In this document: positions 47,248 to 55,896 of the stretch, piece after piece
Layout of the letters: the number at the start of each line of letters is the position of its first letter
Numbering within the stretch: position 1 is the first letter of the stretch
Assembly: GCF_024448935.1 (NCBI RefSeq)
Contig: NZ_JAMOIE010000004.1
Location: 1-64,000 of the forward strand
Length of the DNA: 64,000 bases
Reading direction: 5' to 3'
Origin: Stutzerimonas stutzeri
Lineage (GTDB): Bacteria; Pseudomonadota; Gammaproteobacteria; Pseudomonadales; Pseudomonadaceae
Made by a program: the position numbers and the translations under genes
The notes under the pieces: generated by a model
What the model was told of the DNA's origin: nothing
The model's input: the letters and a program-made list of their open reading frames with translations, nothing else
Databases searched by the model: none

Positions 47248-48804
47248 TCAGAGCATCCGCTCGAGCCCAATCACCCGGCTGAACCAGGCATTGAACCGTC
47301 GCCAAGCACCGCCCGGTTCGTGCAGCAATACCGTTCGCCGCCCGTCATTCTCAGCGATCCAGATCAGCCGTCGCTCGCCGTTGCGCTCGATCAGTCGCAC
47401 TTCATAGCTGACGGCGGGCGATGTGCCCTCTTGCGAGAGTGTGTGCACCTGGCGAGCCAATGTCGGACTGTCGACAAGGATGCCGACTTCGGTGTTCCAC
47501 AGGACTGAGCGAGGGTCGAAGTTCAGCGAGCCGAGAAAGACCCGCTCCTGGTCGAACACCGCTGCCTTGCTGTGCAGGCTGGATTCGGAATCGCCACTGA
47601 TGCTGAAGCGGGTCTCCTGGTCCGGTTGCCGACGCAACTCGAACAACCGCACTCCCGCTTTCAGCAGATCGGCCCGATAGGGCACATAGCCGCCATGCAC
47701 GGCGGGCACGTCGGTGGCCTCCAGAGAATTGGTCAAAATCTGTACCGCAACGCCGTTTCTGGCCTGTCCGGCGAGGTATTCAACACCTTGTTCGGTTGGC
47801 ACGAAGTAAGCGGAGATCAGCGTCAGAGATCGCCGCACGCCGTCCATGCTCGGCTGCAGCTGGGTGGACAGCAGCAGACTGTCATTGGGGATGCCGGGCG
47901 CTTCGATCTTGTCGGGGTGATCCCAAAGCGCTTCGCCAGGCGCCCAGATCAGGTCGGTCAGCCAGTCGTGCGGAGAAGGCTCCTGCAGCCCGCCCATCAA
48001 CTGCTGATAGCGGCGCTCGTCCTTTTGCCGTTCGGCCTGCAGATGTCGGGTGATCTCGCGACGCGCCAGTTCAAGCGCGTCCCTGCTGGGCGGATGGCGC
48101 AGAAACTGCTGGATCGGCACGCTCAGCGTGTGGTTCCAGTACTGGTCGAAGCTGACCGCCAATTGCCCGGCGACCGGGCCGGCGGCGAGCAGATCGATGT
48201 CGGTGAAGTTGAAACTCTGATCGGCATCGAAGTATTCATCGCCCAGGTTGCGCCCGCCGACGATGGCCAGGCTGCTGTCAGCCAGCATCAGCTTGTTGTG
48301 CATGCGGCGGTGTTGTTGGGATAGGTTGAGCAACCGCCCGAGCGAACGGGTAATTACAGTGCTGCGGCCGCTATGCAGGGGGTTGAAGACGCGGATCAGG
48401 ATGTTCGGGTGCGCCGCCAGCGTGGCGATCTGGTAGTCGCTACCGTCACTCGTGGTGTCATCAAGCAGCAGCCGTACCCTGACGCCGCGGTCAGCGGCAC
48501 GCACCACCTCTTCTATGAGCGCGCGGGTACTCAAGCCATCGTGGACGATGTAGTACTGCACGTCGAGGCTCGTCCTGGCCTGGCGAATCATCTGCATGCG
48601 CGCCGAAAAGGCTTCGGCACTGTCGGACAGCAGGCGAAACCCGGAGCTGCCCGCAGGCTGCTGTGCCGCCAGCGCCTCGACTTGCTGGGTCAGCGCCGAG
48701 TTCCGGTTGGGCAGCGCGTAGGACGTTGGGGTGGGTGTAATCTGGTCGACACAGCCAACCAGAAAGAGCACTGCCACAAGGAGCAGGTGCAGGCGCAAGG
48801 TCAC
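47248..48804 (-). CDS. Phospholipase D family lipoprotein (cardiolipin synthase C-like)
   Basis: 518-aa protein with a lipoprotein signal (LFLVGCVDQ, Cys18) and two HKD catalytic motifs: HRRMHNKLMLADSSLAIVGG and SSLHSKAAVFDQERVFLGSL, each H-x-K-x4-D. The layout matches YmdC/ClsC, which condenses phosphatidylglycerol with phosphatidylethanolamine into cardiolipin. The lipobox suggests attachment to the outer or inner membrane on the periplasmic side. Stands alone, leftward. Substrate not determinable from sequence. Confidence 0.88.
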   Translation of the reverse strand: MTLRLHLLLVAVLFLVGCVDQITPTPTSYALPNRNSALTQQVEALAAQQPAGSSGFRLLSDSAEAFSARMQMIRQARTSLDVQYYIVHDGLSTRALIEEVVRAADRGVRVRLLLDDTTSDGSDYQIATLAAHPNILIRVFNPLHSGRSTVITRSLGRLLNLSQQHRRMHNKLMLADSSLAIVGGRNLGDEYFDADQSFNFTDIDLLAAGPVAGQLAVSFDQYWNHTLSVPIQQFLRHPPSRDALELARREITRHLQAERQKDERRYQQLMGGLQEPSPHDWLTDLIWAPGEALWDHPDKIEAPGIPNDSLLLSTQLQPSMDGVRRSLTLISAYFVPTEQGVEYLAGQARNGVAVQILTNSLEATDVPAVHGGYVPYRADLLKAGVRLFELRRQPDQETRFSISGDSESSLHSKAAVFDQERVFLGSLNFDPRSVLWNTEVGILVDSPTLARQVHTLSQEGTSPAVSYEVRLIERNGERRLIWIAENDGRRTVLLHEPGGAWRRFNAWFSRVIGLERML

Positions 48805-48858
48805 TCCTGTCTATTGTTATGTTCCTCGACGGTTTGGACGCCAGCGCAACGGCGAAAT

Positions 48859-50169
48859 TCAGAGCTGGTCTTTAAGCCGGTGCCAGAGCATGCCCAGGGC
48901 CAGCAGCGGTGAGCGCAGACGCTGACCGCCAGGGAAGGTCGGGTGTGGCACGCGGGAGAACAGGTCGAAGCGTCCCTCGAGCTGCCCACTGATGGCTTCG
49001 CCGAGCAGGCGCCCAGCCAGGTGCGTAGCGTTCAGGCCGTGCCCGGCATAGGCCTGGGCGTAATAGACGTTGGGCTGGTCTGGCAGTCGCCCGATTTGTG
49101 GCAGCCGGTTGGCGCCAATGCCAATCATGCCGCCCCATTGGTAATCGATTCGGGTGTTGCGTAGCTGGGGGAACACTTCCAGCATCTTCGGTTGCATGTA
49201 GGCGGCGATGTCCTTCGGGTCGCGCCCGGAATAGTGGCAGGCGCCGCCAAACAGCAGCCGGCCATCGGCCGACAGGCGGAAGTAGTCCAGCGCTACCCGC
49301 TGATCGCAGACCGCCATGTTCTGCGGCAGCAATTGCTGTCTGACGCCTTCGGGAAGCGGCTCGGTGGCAATGATGTAACTGCCGGCCGGTAGCACCTTGC
49401 CCGCCAGTGATTTGTTCAGGGAACCCAGGTAGGCATTGCCGGCCAGCACGAGCTGACGGGCGCGCACGCTGCCCTGCGCCGTGTGAACCCGAACCTGCTG
49501 ACCGTAATCGATCCGTTCGACAGCGGATCGCTGGTACAGCCGCACGCCTAGGGATAGGGCTGCGGCTGCTTCGCCCAACGCCAGGTTGAGTGGGTGAAGA
49601 TGGCCCGAGCCCCAGTCGATCAGACCGCCCACATAGCGATCGGAACCGATGACTTCGCCCATCGCGTTTCTTGGCAGGAGCCTCAATGGATGCGGATAGC
49701 CCAGACGCTGGAGATCGGCGTAGTCCGCTTCGAAGCCTTCGACGTGCCGTTGTTTCGTTGCCAGATCGCAGTAGCCCCAGGTCAGGTCGCAATCGATGGC
49801 GTAGCGCTCGATGCGCTCGCGCACGATGTCCACCGCTTCGAAACCCATACGTTTGAGGCTGTCCACGCCCTCGTCACCCAGCACCGGCTGAAACTGCTCG
49901 ACGTCATGCCCCACTCCACGGATCAGCTGTCCGCCGTTGCGCCCGCTCGCACCCCAACCGATCAGGTGGGCTTCCAGCAGCACTACGGACAGGCCGCGCT
50001 CGGCCAGTTCGATCGCCGTGTTGAGACCGCTGAAGCCGCCCCCGACGATGCAGACGTCCGCCTCCAGCTCGCCTTGCAAGTGCGTGAGATCAAGGGTGCG
50101 ATTGGTGGTGGCCGCATAGTAGGACGGCGCGTGGTGCTGCGCGCGAGCAGCTGATGGCGCGGTGGTCAT
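48859..50169 (-). CDS. FAD-dependent amine oxidase, gamma-glutamylputrescine oxidase-like
   Basis: DAO-family flavoenzyme (436 aa). The dinucleotide-binding motif VCIVGGGFSGLNTAIELAER is near residue 40 and the flavin-binding C-terminal GLNATHLAGRLLGEAI is present; the segment LLEAHLIGWGASGRNGGQ is characteristic of the PuuB group. It would oxidise gamma-glutamylputrescine or a related amine and release hydrogen peroxide. ATG 50169 (AAGG upstream) chosen; ATGs at 50193 and 50229 are in frame. A heptanucleotide repeat starts 29 bp upstream. Fits the amine-catabolism theme with pauC and pauR. Confidence 0.85.
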   Translation of the reverse strand: MTTAPSAARAQHHAPSYYAATTNRTLDLTHLQGELEADVCIVGGGFSGLNTAIELAERGLSVVLLEAHLIGWGASGRNGGQLIRGVGHDVEQFQPVLGDEGVDSLKRMGFEAVDIVRERIERYAIDCDLTWGYCDLATKQRHVEGFEADYADLQRLGYPHPLRLLPRNAMGEVIGSDRYVGGLIDWGSGHLHPLNLALGEAAAALSLGVRLYQRSAVERIDYGQQVRVHTAQGSVRARQLVLAGNAYLGSLNKSLAGKVLPAGSYIIATEPLPEGVRQQLLPQNMAVCDQRVALDYFRLSADGRLLFGGACHYSGRDPKDIAAYMQPKMLEVFPQLRNTRIDYQWGGMIGIGANRLPQIGRLPDQPNVYYAQAYAGHGLNATHLAGRLLGEAISGQLEGRFDLFSRVPHPTFPGGQRLRSPLLALGMLWHRLKDQL

Positions 50170-50198
50170 GGTCGAGCCTTGGACGGTTTGCATGGGCA

Positions 50199-50230
50199 AC
50201 AGCTTCAAGCTTCCAGCTTCCAGCTTCAAG
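50199..50230. repeat. Heptanucleotide repeat (AGCTTCC/AGCTTCA)
   Basis: About four imperfect units with 7-bp period just upstream of the oxidase start codon. Related in sequence to the second array at 50322-50359. Confidence 0.75.
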
Positions 50231-50321
50231 TAGCAGCGGCGGCTAGCTGAAAAGTGCTGAAAATTTGAAGAAGGACGAGGACATTTTCACCTTGGGCACA
50301 TCACTCGGGCTGACGCTGATT

Positions 50322-50359
50322 GCTTGCAGCTTGCAGCTTGCAGCTTGCAGCTTGCAGCT
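50322..50359. repeat. Perfect heptanucleotide array GCTTGCA x5
   Basis: Five exact copies of GCTTGCA plus a partial sixth end one base before the lrp stop codon (50361). The 7-bp period and identity make copy-number change by slippage likely. With the array at 50199 it brackets the lrp-oxidase gap. Confidence 0.9.
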
Positions 50360-50360
50360 G

Positions 50361-50849
50361 TTAATCCGGTACCGGCAGTTCCAGCGATTCCTTGACCTCT
50401 TCCATCACGATGTAGCTCTTCGACTCGCGCACATGCGGCAACTTGAGCAGGATGTCGCCGAGCAACTTGCGGTAGGAGGCCATTTCCGAGATCCGCGCCT
50501 TGATCAGGTAGTCAAAGTCCCCCGAAACCAGATGGCACTCCAGCACATGAGGCAGCTTGAGCACGGCACGACGAAACTCTTCGAAGATGTCGCCTGACTT
50601 GTAGGCCAGGCTGATCTCGACGAATACCAGCAGTCCGCCTTTCAGATGCTGCGGGTTCAGCCTCGCCGTGTAACCCATGATGATGCCTTCGCGCTCCAGA
50701 CGTCGAACGCGCTCCGTACACGGCGTGGTCGACAGGCCGATACGCTCGCCCAGTTCGGTAAACGGCAGGCGTCCTTCGGCCTGCAGCAGGCGAAGGATCT
50801 GGCGGTCGATCTTGTCCAGCTCGCGGCGGGTCTGATGCTGGGTGCGCAT
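50361..50849 (-). CDS. lrp: Leucine-responsive regulator Lrp (AsnC family)
   Basis: 162-aa regulator with N-terminal helix-turn-helix (DRQILRLLQAEGRLPFTELGERIGLSTTPCTERVRRLEREG) and C-terminal RAM domain (HVLECHLVSGDFDYLIKARI). Divergent from dadA, as in P. aeruginosa, where this protein responds to L-alanine and activates dadA. ATG 50849 gives MRTQHQTRRELDKID; the frame extends upstream without similarity. The AT-rich 50860-50990 interval should hold the dadA control region. Confidence 0.93.
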   Translation of the reverse strand: MRTQHQTRRELDKIDRQILRLLQAEGRLPFTELGERIGLSTTPCTERVRRLEREGIIMGYTARLNPQHLKGGLLVFVEISLAYKSGDIFEEFRRAVLKLPHVLECHLVSGDFDYLIKARISEMASYRKLLGDILLKLPHVRESKSYIVMEEVKESLELPVPD

Positions 50850-50996
50850 AGGCGTATCGCCTCTATAAATGCGGTTACAGGCGTGAATAAATCGCAAATA
50901 TAGCCTGTTATATAGCGAAAACCACTACATGGCGCTTTCTATACTCCGCATCAACAGTGGCTCGAAAAAGCCCGGTAGCACGGGTGGGAGACGGCG

Positions 50997-52295
50997 ATGC
51001 GTGTTCTGGTAATGGGAAGCGGCGTGATCGGTACCACCAGTGCCTACTATCTGGCGCGGGCTGGCTTCGAGGTGGTGGTGGTTGACCGCCAGCCAGCCGT
51101 GGCGATGGAGACGAGCTTCGCCAATGCCGGCCAGGTTTCCCCCGGTTACGCGTCGCCCTGGGCTGCGCCTGGCGTCCCGATGAAAGCCATGAAGTGGCTG
51201 ATGCAACGCCATGCCCCGCTTGCCATCAAGCTCACCGGCGACATTCAGCAATACCTGTGGATGGCGCAGATGCTGCGCAACTGCACGGCGGCGCGCTATG
51301 CGGTGAACAAGGAACGCATGGTGCGGCTGTCGGAATACAGCCGCGACTGCCTGGACGAGCTGCGCGCCGAAACAGGCATCGACTACGAAGGCCGGCAATG
51401 CGGCACGACCCAACTGTTCCGCACCCAGGCACAGCTGGATAACGCCGCCAAGGACATCGCCGTGCTGGATGTGTCCGGCGTGCCCTATGAGCTGCTCGAT
51501 CGGGCCGGCATCGCGCGCGTCGAACCGGCGCTGGCGAAGGTATCGGACAAGCTCAGTGGCGCGCTGCGCCTGCCCAACGACCAGACCGGCGACTGTCACA
51601 TGTTTACCACCAAGCTGGCGGAGATGGCGCGAGCGCTCGGTGTTGAGTTTCGCTTCGAGCAGGATATCCAGCGCCTGGCGTGTTCCGGCGATCGCCTCGA
51701 TGGCGCCTGGATCGATGGCCAGCTGGAGAAGGCCGATCGCTACGTGCTGGCGCTGGGCAGCTACAGCCCGCAGATGCTCAAGCCGCTCGGCATCCGCGCG
51801 CCGGTGTATCCACTCAAGGGCTATTCATTGACCGTCCCGATCAGCGACCCTGCCATGGCGCCGGTGTCGACCGTGCTCGACGAGACCTACAAGGTCGCCA
51901 TCACCCGTTTCGATCAGCGCATCCGGGTGGGCGGCATGGCCGAAATTGCCGGCCATGACCTTTCGCTCAATCCGCGTCGGCGAGAAACGCTGGAAATGGT
52001 CGTCGGCGATCTGTTCCCGCAGGCTGGCGATCCGAGCACGGCCGAACTCTGGAGCGGCCTGCGCCCGGCCACACCGGATGGAACGCCGATCATCGGCGGC
52101 ACACGCTACCGCAACCTGTATCTGAACACCGGGCACGGTACCCTGGGCTGGACCATGGCCTGTGGCTCTGGTCGCTTGCTGGCGGACATGCTGGCGAAAA
52201 AGTGCACGCAGATCAGTACCGGAGGCCTCGATATTTCCCGCTATGGCCCCCACAAACAATCGCACAGACATGCCCATACAGCGCCTGCCCATTAA
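50997..52295 (+). CDS. dadA: D-amino acid dehydrogenase small subunit
   Basis: FAD-dependent dehydrogenase (432 aa) that oxidises D-alanine and other D-amino acids to 2-oxoacids, passing electrons to the membrane quinone pool. The FAD motif [20 protein letters not shown] opens the protein, and the C-terminal [20 protein letters not shown] is diagnostic. Normally followed by ridA and dadX; here ridA is broken and dadX is absent. The last codons differ from relatives and overlap the ridA remnant by 26 bp. Confidence 0.96.
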   Translation: MRVLVMGSGVIGTTSAYYLARAGFEVVVVDRQPAVAMETSFANAGQVSPGYASPWAAPGVPMKAMKWLMQRHAPLAIKLTGDIQQYLWMAQMLRNCTAARYAVNKERMVRLSEYSRDCLDELRAETGIDYEGRQCGTTQLFRTQAQLDNAAKDIAVLDVSGVPYELLDRAGIARVEPALAKVSDKLSGALRLPNDQTGDCHMFTTKLAEMARALGVEFRFEQDIQRLACSGDRLDGAWIDGQLEKADRYVLALGSYSPQMLKPLGIRAPVYPLKGYSLTVPISDPAMAPVSTVLDETYKVAITRFDQRIRVGGMAEIAGHDLSLNPRRRETLEMVVGDLFPQAGDPSTAELWSGLRPATPDGTPIIGGTRYRNLYLNTGHGTLGWTMACGSGRLLADMLAKKCTQISTGGLDISRYGPHKQSHRHAHTAPAH

Positions 52296-52623
52296 CGCTC
52301 GCCTGAGCCAGATCGTCATCCACCGTGGCACGGTTTACCGGGCCGGTCAGGTGGCTGAAGACATGAGAGCCGGCATCGAGCAACAGACTCGCGAAACCCT
52401 CGATAATTCGAGCGGCTGCTGCGTCAGGCCGGCACCGACAAGCCGCACATTCTTTCGGTGACCATCTACCTGAAGGACATCGATGCCGATTTCGCCGGGC
52501 ATGACTGCGGTCTGGGATCATTGCCGGAAGGCATCGCGCCGGCGCGTGGCCACGGTAGAGGCCAAGCTTTGCGAGCCCGAGATCCGCATTGAACTGTCGG
52601 TCGTGGCCGCATTACCGGTGTAG
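52270..52623 (+). pseudogene. RidA family enamine/imine deaminase, degraded
   Basis: [20 protein letters not shown] and YRAGQVAEDM...GIEQQTRETLDN are clear RidA sequence. The frame then breaks near 52406, and ERLLRQAGTDKPHILSVTIY plus LKDIDADFAG continue in another frame, followed by MTAVWDH and ATVEAKLCEPEIRIELSVVA after further small indels. The ending reaches a TAG at 52623. At least four indels. In this locus RidA would remove the 2-iminopropanoate made by DadA; its loss suggests a genomic paralogue takes over. Confidence 0.85.
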
Positions 52624-52733
52624 CCCGATCGCCATCCGGGGCGATCTGTCATTTCGTCCCGTTGTGTTGAAAATACTGAACGCCCTCGCCATCATAGCGA
52701 CCTCAACAATCGCTCTTATTGGGGGCTCCCGTA

Positions 52734-53282
52734 TTGGACGTTGGTGTTCGACTGCAAACCATCCGCAAACTCAAGGGCCTGTCCCAACGCGAACTCGCCA
52801 AACGTGCGGGCGTCACCAACAGCACCATCTCCATGATTGAGAAAAACAGCGTCAGCCCGTCGATCAGTTCGCTGAAGAAGGTGCTGAGCGGCATTCCAAT
52901 CTCATTGGTCGAGTTTTTCTCGCCTGATTTCGAGCAGGACAGCGATACTCAGGTGGTCTACAAGGCCGGCGAGCTGATCGATATTTCCGACGGCGCGGTG
53001 AGCATGAAGCTCGTCGGCAAGGCGCACCCGGGTCGCGCCATCGCCTTTCTCGCCGAAACCTATCCGCCTGGCTCCGATACCGGCATCGACATGCTGGCGC
53101 ACCAGGGCGAAGAGGCTGGCATGCTGGTCGAGGGGCGTCTGGAGCTGACGGTGAGCGGCCAGACCTATCTATTGGAAACAGGCGACAGTTACTACTTCGA
53201 GAGCAGCAAGCCGCATCGCTTTCGTAATCCGTTCGACGCGCCGGCCAAGCTGATCAGCGCGACCACGCCGGCGAATTTCTGA
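52734..53282 (+). CDS. pauR: XRE-cupin regulator of polyamine catabolism (PauR type)
   Basis: 182-aa protein with an N-terminal Xre helix-turn-helix (IRKLKGLSQRELAKRAGVTN) and a C-terminal cupin sensor domain (about 105-180, GMLVEGRLELTVSGQTYLLE). It belongs to the PuuR/PauR group, which represses putrescine and cadaverine catabolic genes. The start is probably TTG 52734, giving MDVGVRLQTIRKL (family-like) behind a GGGGG; TTG 52719 is alternative. In P. aeruginosa dadX normally lies beside it. Targets likely include the pauC-like gene and oxidases in this window. Confidence 0.88.
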   Translation: MDVGVRLQTIRKLKGLSQRELAKRAGVTNSTISMIEKNSVSPSISSLKKVLSGIPISLVEFFSPDFEQDSDTQVVYKAGELIDISDGAVSMKLVGKAHPGRAIAFLAETYPPGSDTGIDMLAHQGEEAGMLVEGRLELTVSGQTYLLETGDSYYFESSKPHRFRNPFDAPAKLISATTPANF

Positions 53283-53435
53283 TCCTGACCAATGGTCCCC
53301 GAGCGCGGTGCGACAAAGCGTCGCGGGGGATGACAGGGTCTTTCGTATTGTTTCGGCGGGCATGGCTTGCCGTTATACTGACCGCCGCTCGCGATACCGT
53401 GGCCGCGGGCGTGTCTAGCCACATGAGGGTATAAG

Positions 53436-53858
53436 GTGAACCTGATTAAGAAGATCCTGGTAGCACAGACTGCCGTATTGGCCCTGTGGGCAGTGAGCGC
53501 TCAGGCTGCGACCAACGACGACATCGCCGAGCGCCTCAAGCCGGTGGGCGACGTTTGTATTCAAGGTGAAGAATGCGCAGCGGCCGGTCCGGCAGCTGCT
53601 GCCGCTGGTGGCGGCGCGCTGAGCGGTGAAGAAGTGGTCGGCAAGTTCTGCAACGCCTGCCACGGCACCGGTCTGCTGGACTCGCCGAAGGTCGGCGATA
53701 CGGCTGCCTGGCAAGCGCGTGCTGATGAGAAGGGCGGGCTTGACGTTTTGCTGCAGCATGCCATCACCGGCATCAACGCCATGCCGCCGAAAGGCACCTG
53801 CGCCAGCTGTTCGGATGACGAGCTGATGGCTGCCATCAAACACATGTCCGGCCTTTAA
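53436..53858 (+). CDS. Cytochrome c5 family protein
   Basis: Small periplasmic electron carrier (140 aa). A signal peptide (about 1-24, ILVAQTAVLALWAVSAQA) precedes a Gly/Ala-rich linker and a class I cytochrome c domain with one haem site CNACH (about residue 71) and the axial Met in INAMPPKG. The second pair C-A-S-C lacks His and is the disulfide typical of c5. Start is GTG 53436 with GAGGGTATAAG upstream. Followed by a weak hairpin terminator. Confidence 0.93.
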   Translation: MNLIKKILVAQTAVLALWAVSAQAATNDDIAERLKPVGDVCIQGEECAAAGPAAAAAGGGALSGEEVVGKFCNACHGTGLLDSPKVGDTAAWQARADEKGGLDVLLQHAITGINAMPPKGTCASCSDDELMAAIKHMSGL

Positions 53859-53877
53859 GTTCAGCCGGTCAGACAAT

Positions 53878-53898
53878 GCCGCCTCCGGGCGGCTTTGT
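53878..53898 (+). terminator. Probable intrinsic terminator after the cytochrome c5 gene
   Basis: GCCGCC pairs with GGCGGC around a TCCG tetraloop, followed by the short T-rich tract TTTGT. Compact and GC-rich; the T-tract is weak. Confidence 0.6.
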
Positions 53899-53999
53899 CG
53901 TGTCTGGCGGGGATAAAAGCCGCGCGGTATCGGGTCGAAACTTCAAACCCATTCCGGGCCTGCACCGACATCAGGCCTCCGCACGAAGATGAGGTGCCC

Positions 54000-54518
54000 A
54001 TGCCCAGTTCCGCCCCGCATCCCGAGCAGTTGCACTTTTCCAGCGACGGCCGTACGCCGAACAGCTCGCATCCGGTACTGGTGTACCGGCAGTTGCCGCT
54101 GGCTGAGGGGGACTATGCCAGTGCGTTCGAGAATCTGTTCAGCAGCCACCTGTGGCCGACCCAGTGGCGTGCGGGTGTGTACGACTATCACCACTATCAT
54201 TCGACCGCTCATGAGGTGCTCGGCGTTTCGCGGGGTTCGGCGCGGCTGATGCTCGGTGGCGAACAGGGGCAGGAAGTCGAGGTGCGCGCTGGCGACGCGC
54301 TGGTACTGCCGGCCGGCACCGGTCATTGCCAGCTCAGCGCCAGCAGTGATTTCGAAGTGGTGGGCGGCTATCCGGTCGAGCAGCAATACGATCTGCTGCG
54401 CCCGGATGAAGCCAGCCATGATGAGGCACAGGCGCGCGCTCAGCGGGTCAGCATACCGCTGAGCGATCCGGTGGCCGGCACGCAGGGCGCGCTGGTTGAC
54501 CTGTGGCGTAAGGAATAA
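54000..54518 (+). CDS. Cupin domain protein
   Basis: 172-aa single-domain cupin. Metal ligands are visible in YDYHHYHSTAHEVLG (motif 1) and LPAGTGHCQLSASSDFEVVG (motif 2). Function unknown; probably a small metal-dependent enzyme or sugar binder. ATG 54000 chosen because the family sequence begins soon after (HFSSDGRTPNSSHPVLVY). In the conserved cycB-cupin-xpt neighbourhood it lies between the cytochrome c5 gene and convergent xpt. Confidence 0.85.
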   Translation: MPSSAPHPEQLHFSSDGRTPNSSHPVLVYRQLPLAEGDYASAFENLFSSHLWPTQWRAGVYDYHHYHSTAHEVLGVSRGSARLMLGGEQGQEVEVRAGDALVLPAGTGHCQLSASSDFEVVGGYPVEQQYDLLRPDEASHDEAQARAQRVSIPLSDPVAGTQGALVDLWRKE

Positions 54519-54542
54519 GCCGCAGGGAGTGGCGCGGGATGG

Positions 54543-55127
<585 letters not shown>

Positions 55128-55305
55128 TCAAGCGTGGGCGGCCGGGTTTGCCTGGCGAATCATGGTGCTGAAAACCAGTTGGGCGCTGCGCCATGAAGGC
55201 GAGCGCCCAGCTCGTATCGATCCAGCTTCCGTTCGTCACTGCTTTCCGCAGCCTGGAAAGCCGCGCATTCTCGCTCAAATCCGTGCGCGGGTCCAAGCGG
55301 AGCGT

Positions 55306-55896
55306 TCAGTCGGGCGTTTCGATCGACAAGCGGCGAAAGCGTGCCGCCTCGCCATGGTGCTGTAGCACCAAGTGGCCCTCCCTGGCCTGGGCGAAGTCTG
55401 GATAGCCACTGAATTTGCTGCGCGTGATACCTTCGCGCAGTGCTGGGTCATCGAGTCGATAGCGCAGCACACAGCGACCACGCAGCCAGTGCTCGACATG
55501 GCCGTCGCGTACGGTCAGGGCCGCCTCGATGAACTCGCCAGGCTCCAGGGTCGTTTCCGGCTCGGCTGCCAGCAACCCGTACAAGGCGCCGTTGCGTGTG
55601 GTGGGCTCGCGACCGTCGGGATGGCCGGCATCGTCTAACAGCTGCATTTCCGGGCCGCTGTGCCAGCTGAGTTCGGCATTTTCCTCGACGCGGAACAGCA
55701 CGCCGGAATTGCCGGCGACAGGCAGGGCGAACTCGAAACGAAAGGTGAAATCGTCGTAACGCTGCAGCGATATCAGATCGACCCGCGGGGCGCCGGCGAT
55801 GGCCTGCAGCTCGCCGTCAACGTTGCGCCAGCTGCCTACGGGAAACCCATCGATATGCCAGCCGCGCCATTGCGCAGCATCGAGGGAGCGTTTCAT
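55306..55896 (-). CDS. DUF1080 (3-keto-disaccharide hydrolase-like) protein
   Basis: 196-aa cytoplasmic jelly-roll protein with no signal peptide. It matches the DUF1080 pattern: W-H-I-D-G-F near the start, DFTFRFEFALPVAGNSGVLFR in the core, and GPEMQLLDDAGHPD. The family includes carbohydrate-binding/hydrolase members acting on 3-keto-glycosides, most of which are exported, so the intracellular form is notable. Its ATG directly follows the GH13 stop (TAG|ATG). Third gene of the leftward glycoside operon; substrate unknown. Confidence 0.85.
   Translation of the reverse strand: MKRSLDAAQWRGWHIDGFPVGSWRNVDGELQAIAGAPRVDLISLQRYDDFTFRFEFALPVAGNSGVLFRVEENAELSWHSGPEMQLLDDAGHPDGREPTTRNGALYGLLAAEPETTLEPGEFIEAALTVRDGHVEHWLRGRCVLRYRLDDPALREGITRSKFSGYPDFAQAREGHLVLQHHGEAARFRRLSIETPD

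Noticed and set aside
46910-47305. 131-codon minus-strand frame downstream of the phospholipase-D gene
   Set aside because: No similarity recognised and it overlaps the Mpo1-like remnant; coding support is lacking.
50322-50359. Possible CRISPR-like repeats
   Set aside because: Units are 7 bp in direct contact with no spacers, so a microsatellite, not CRISPR.
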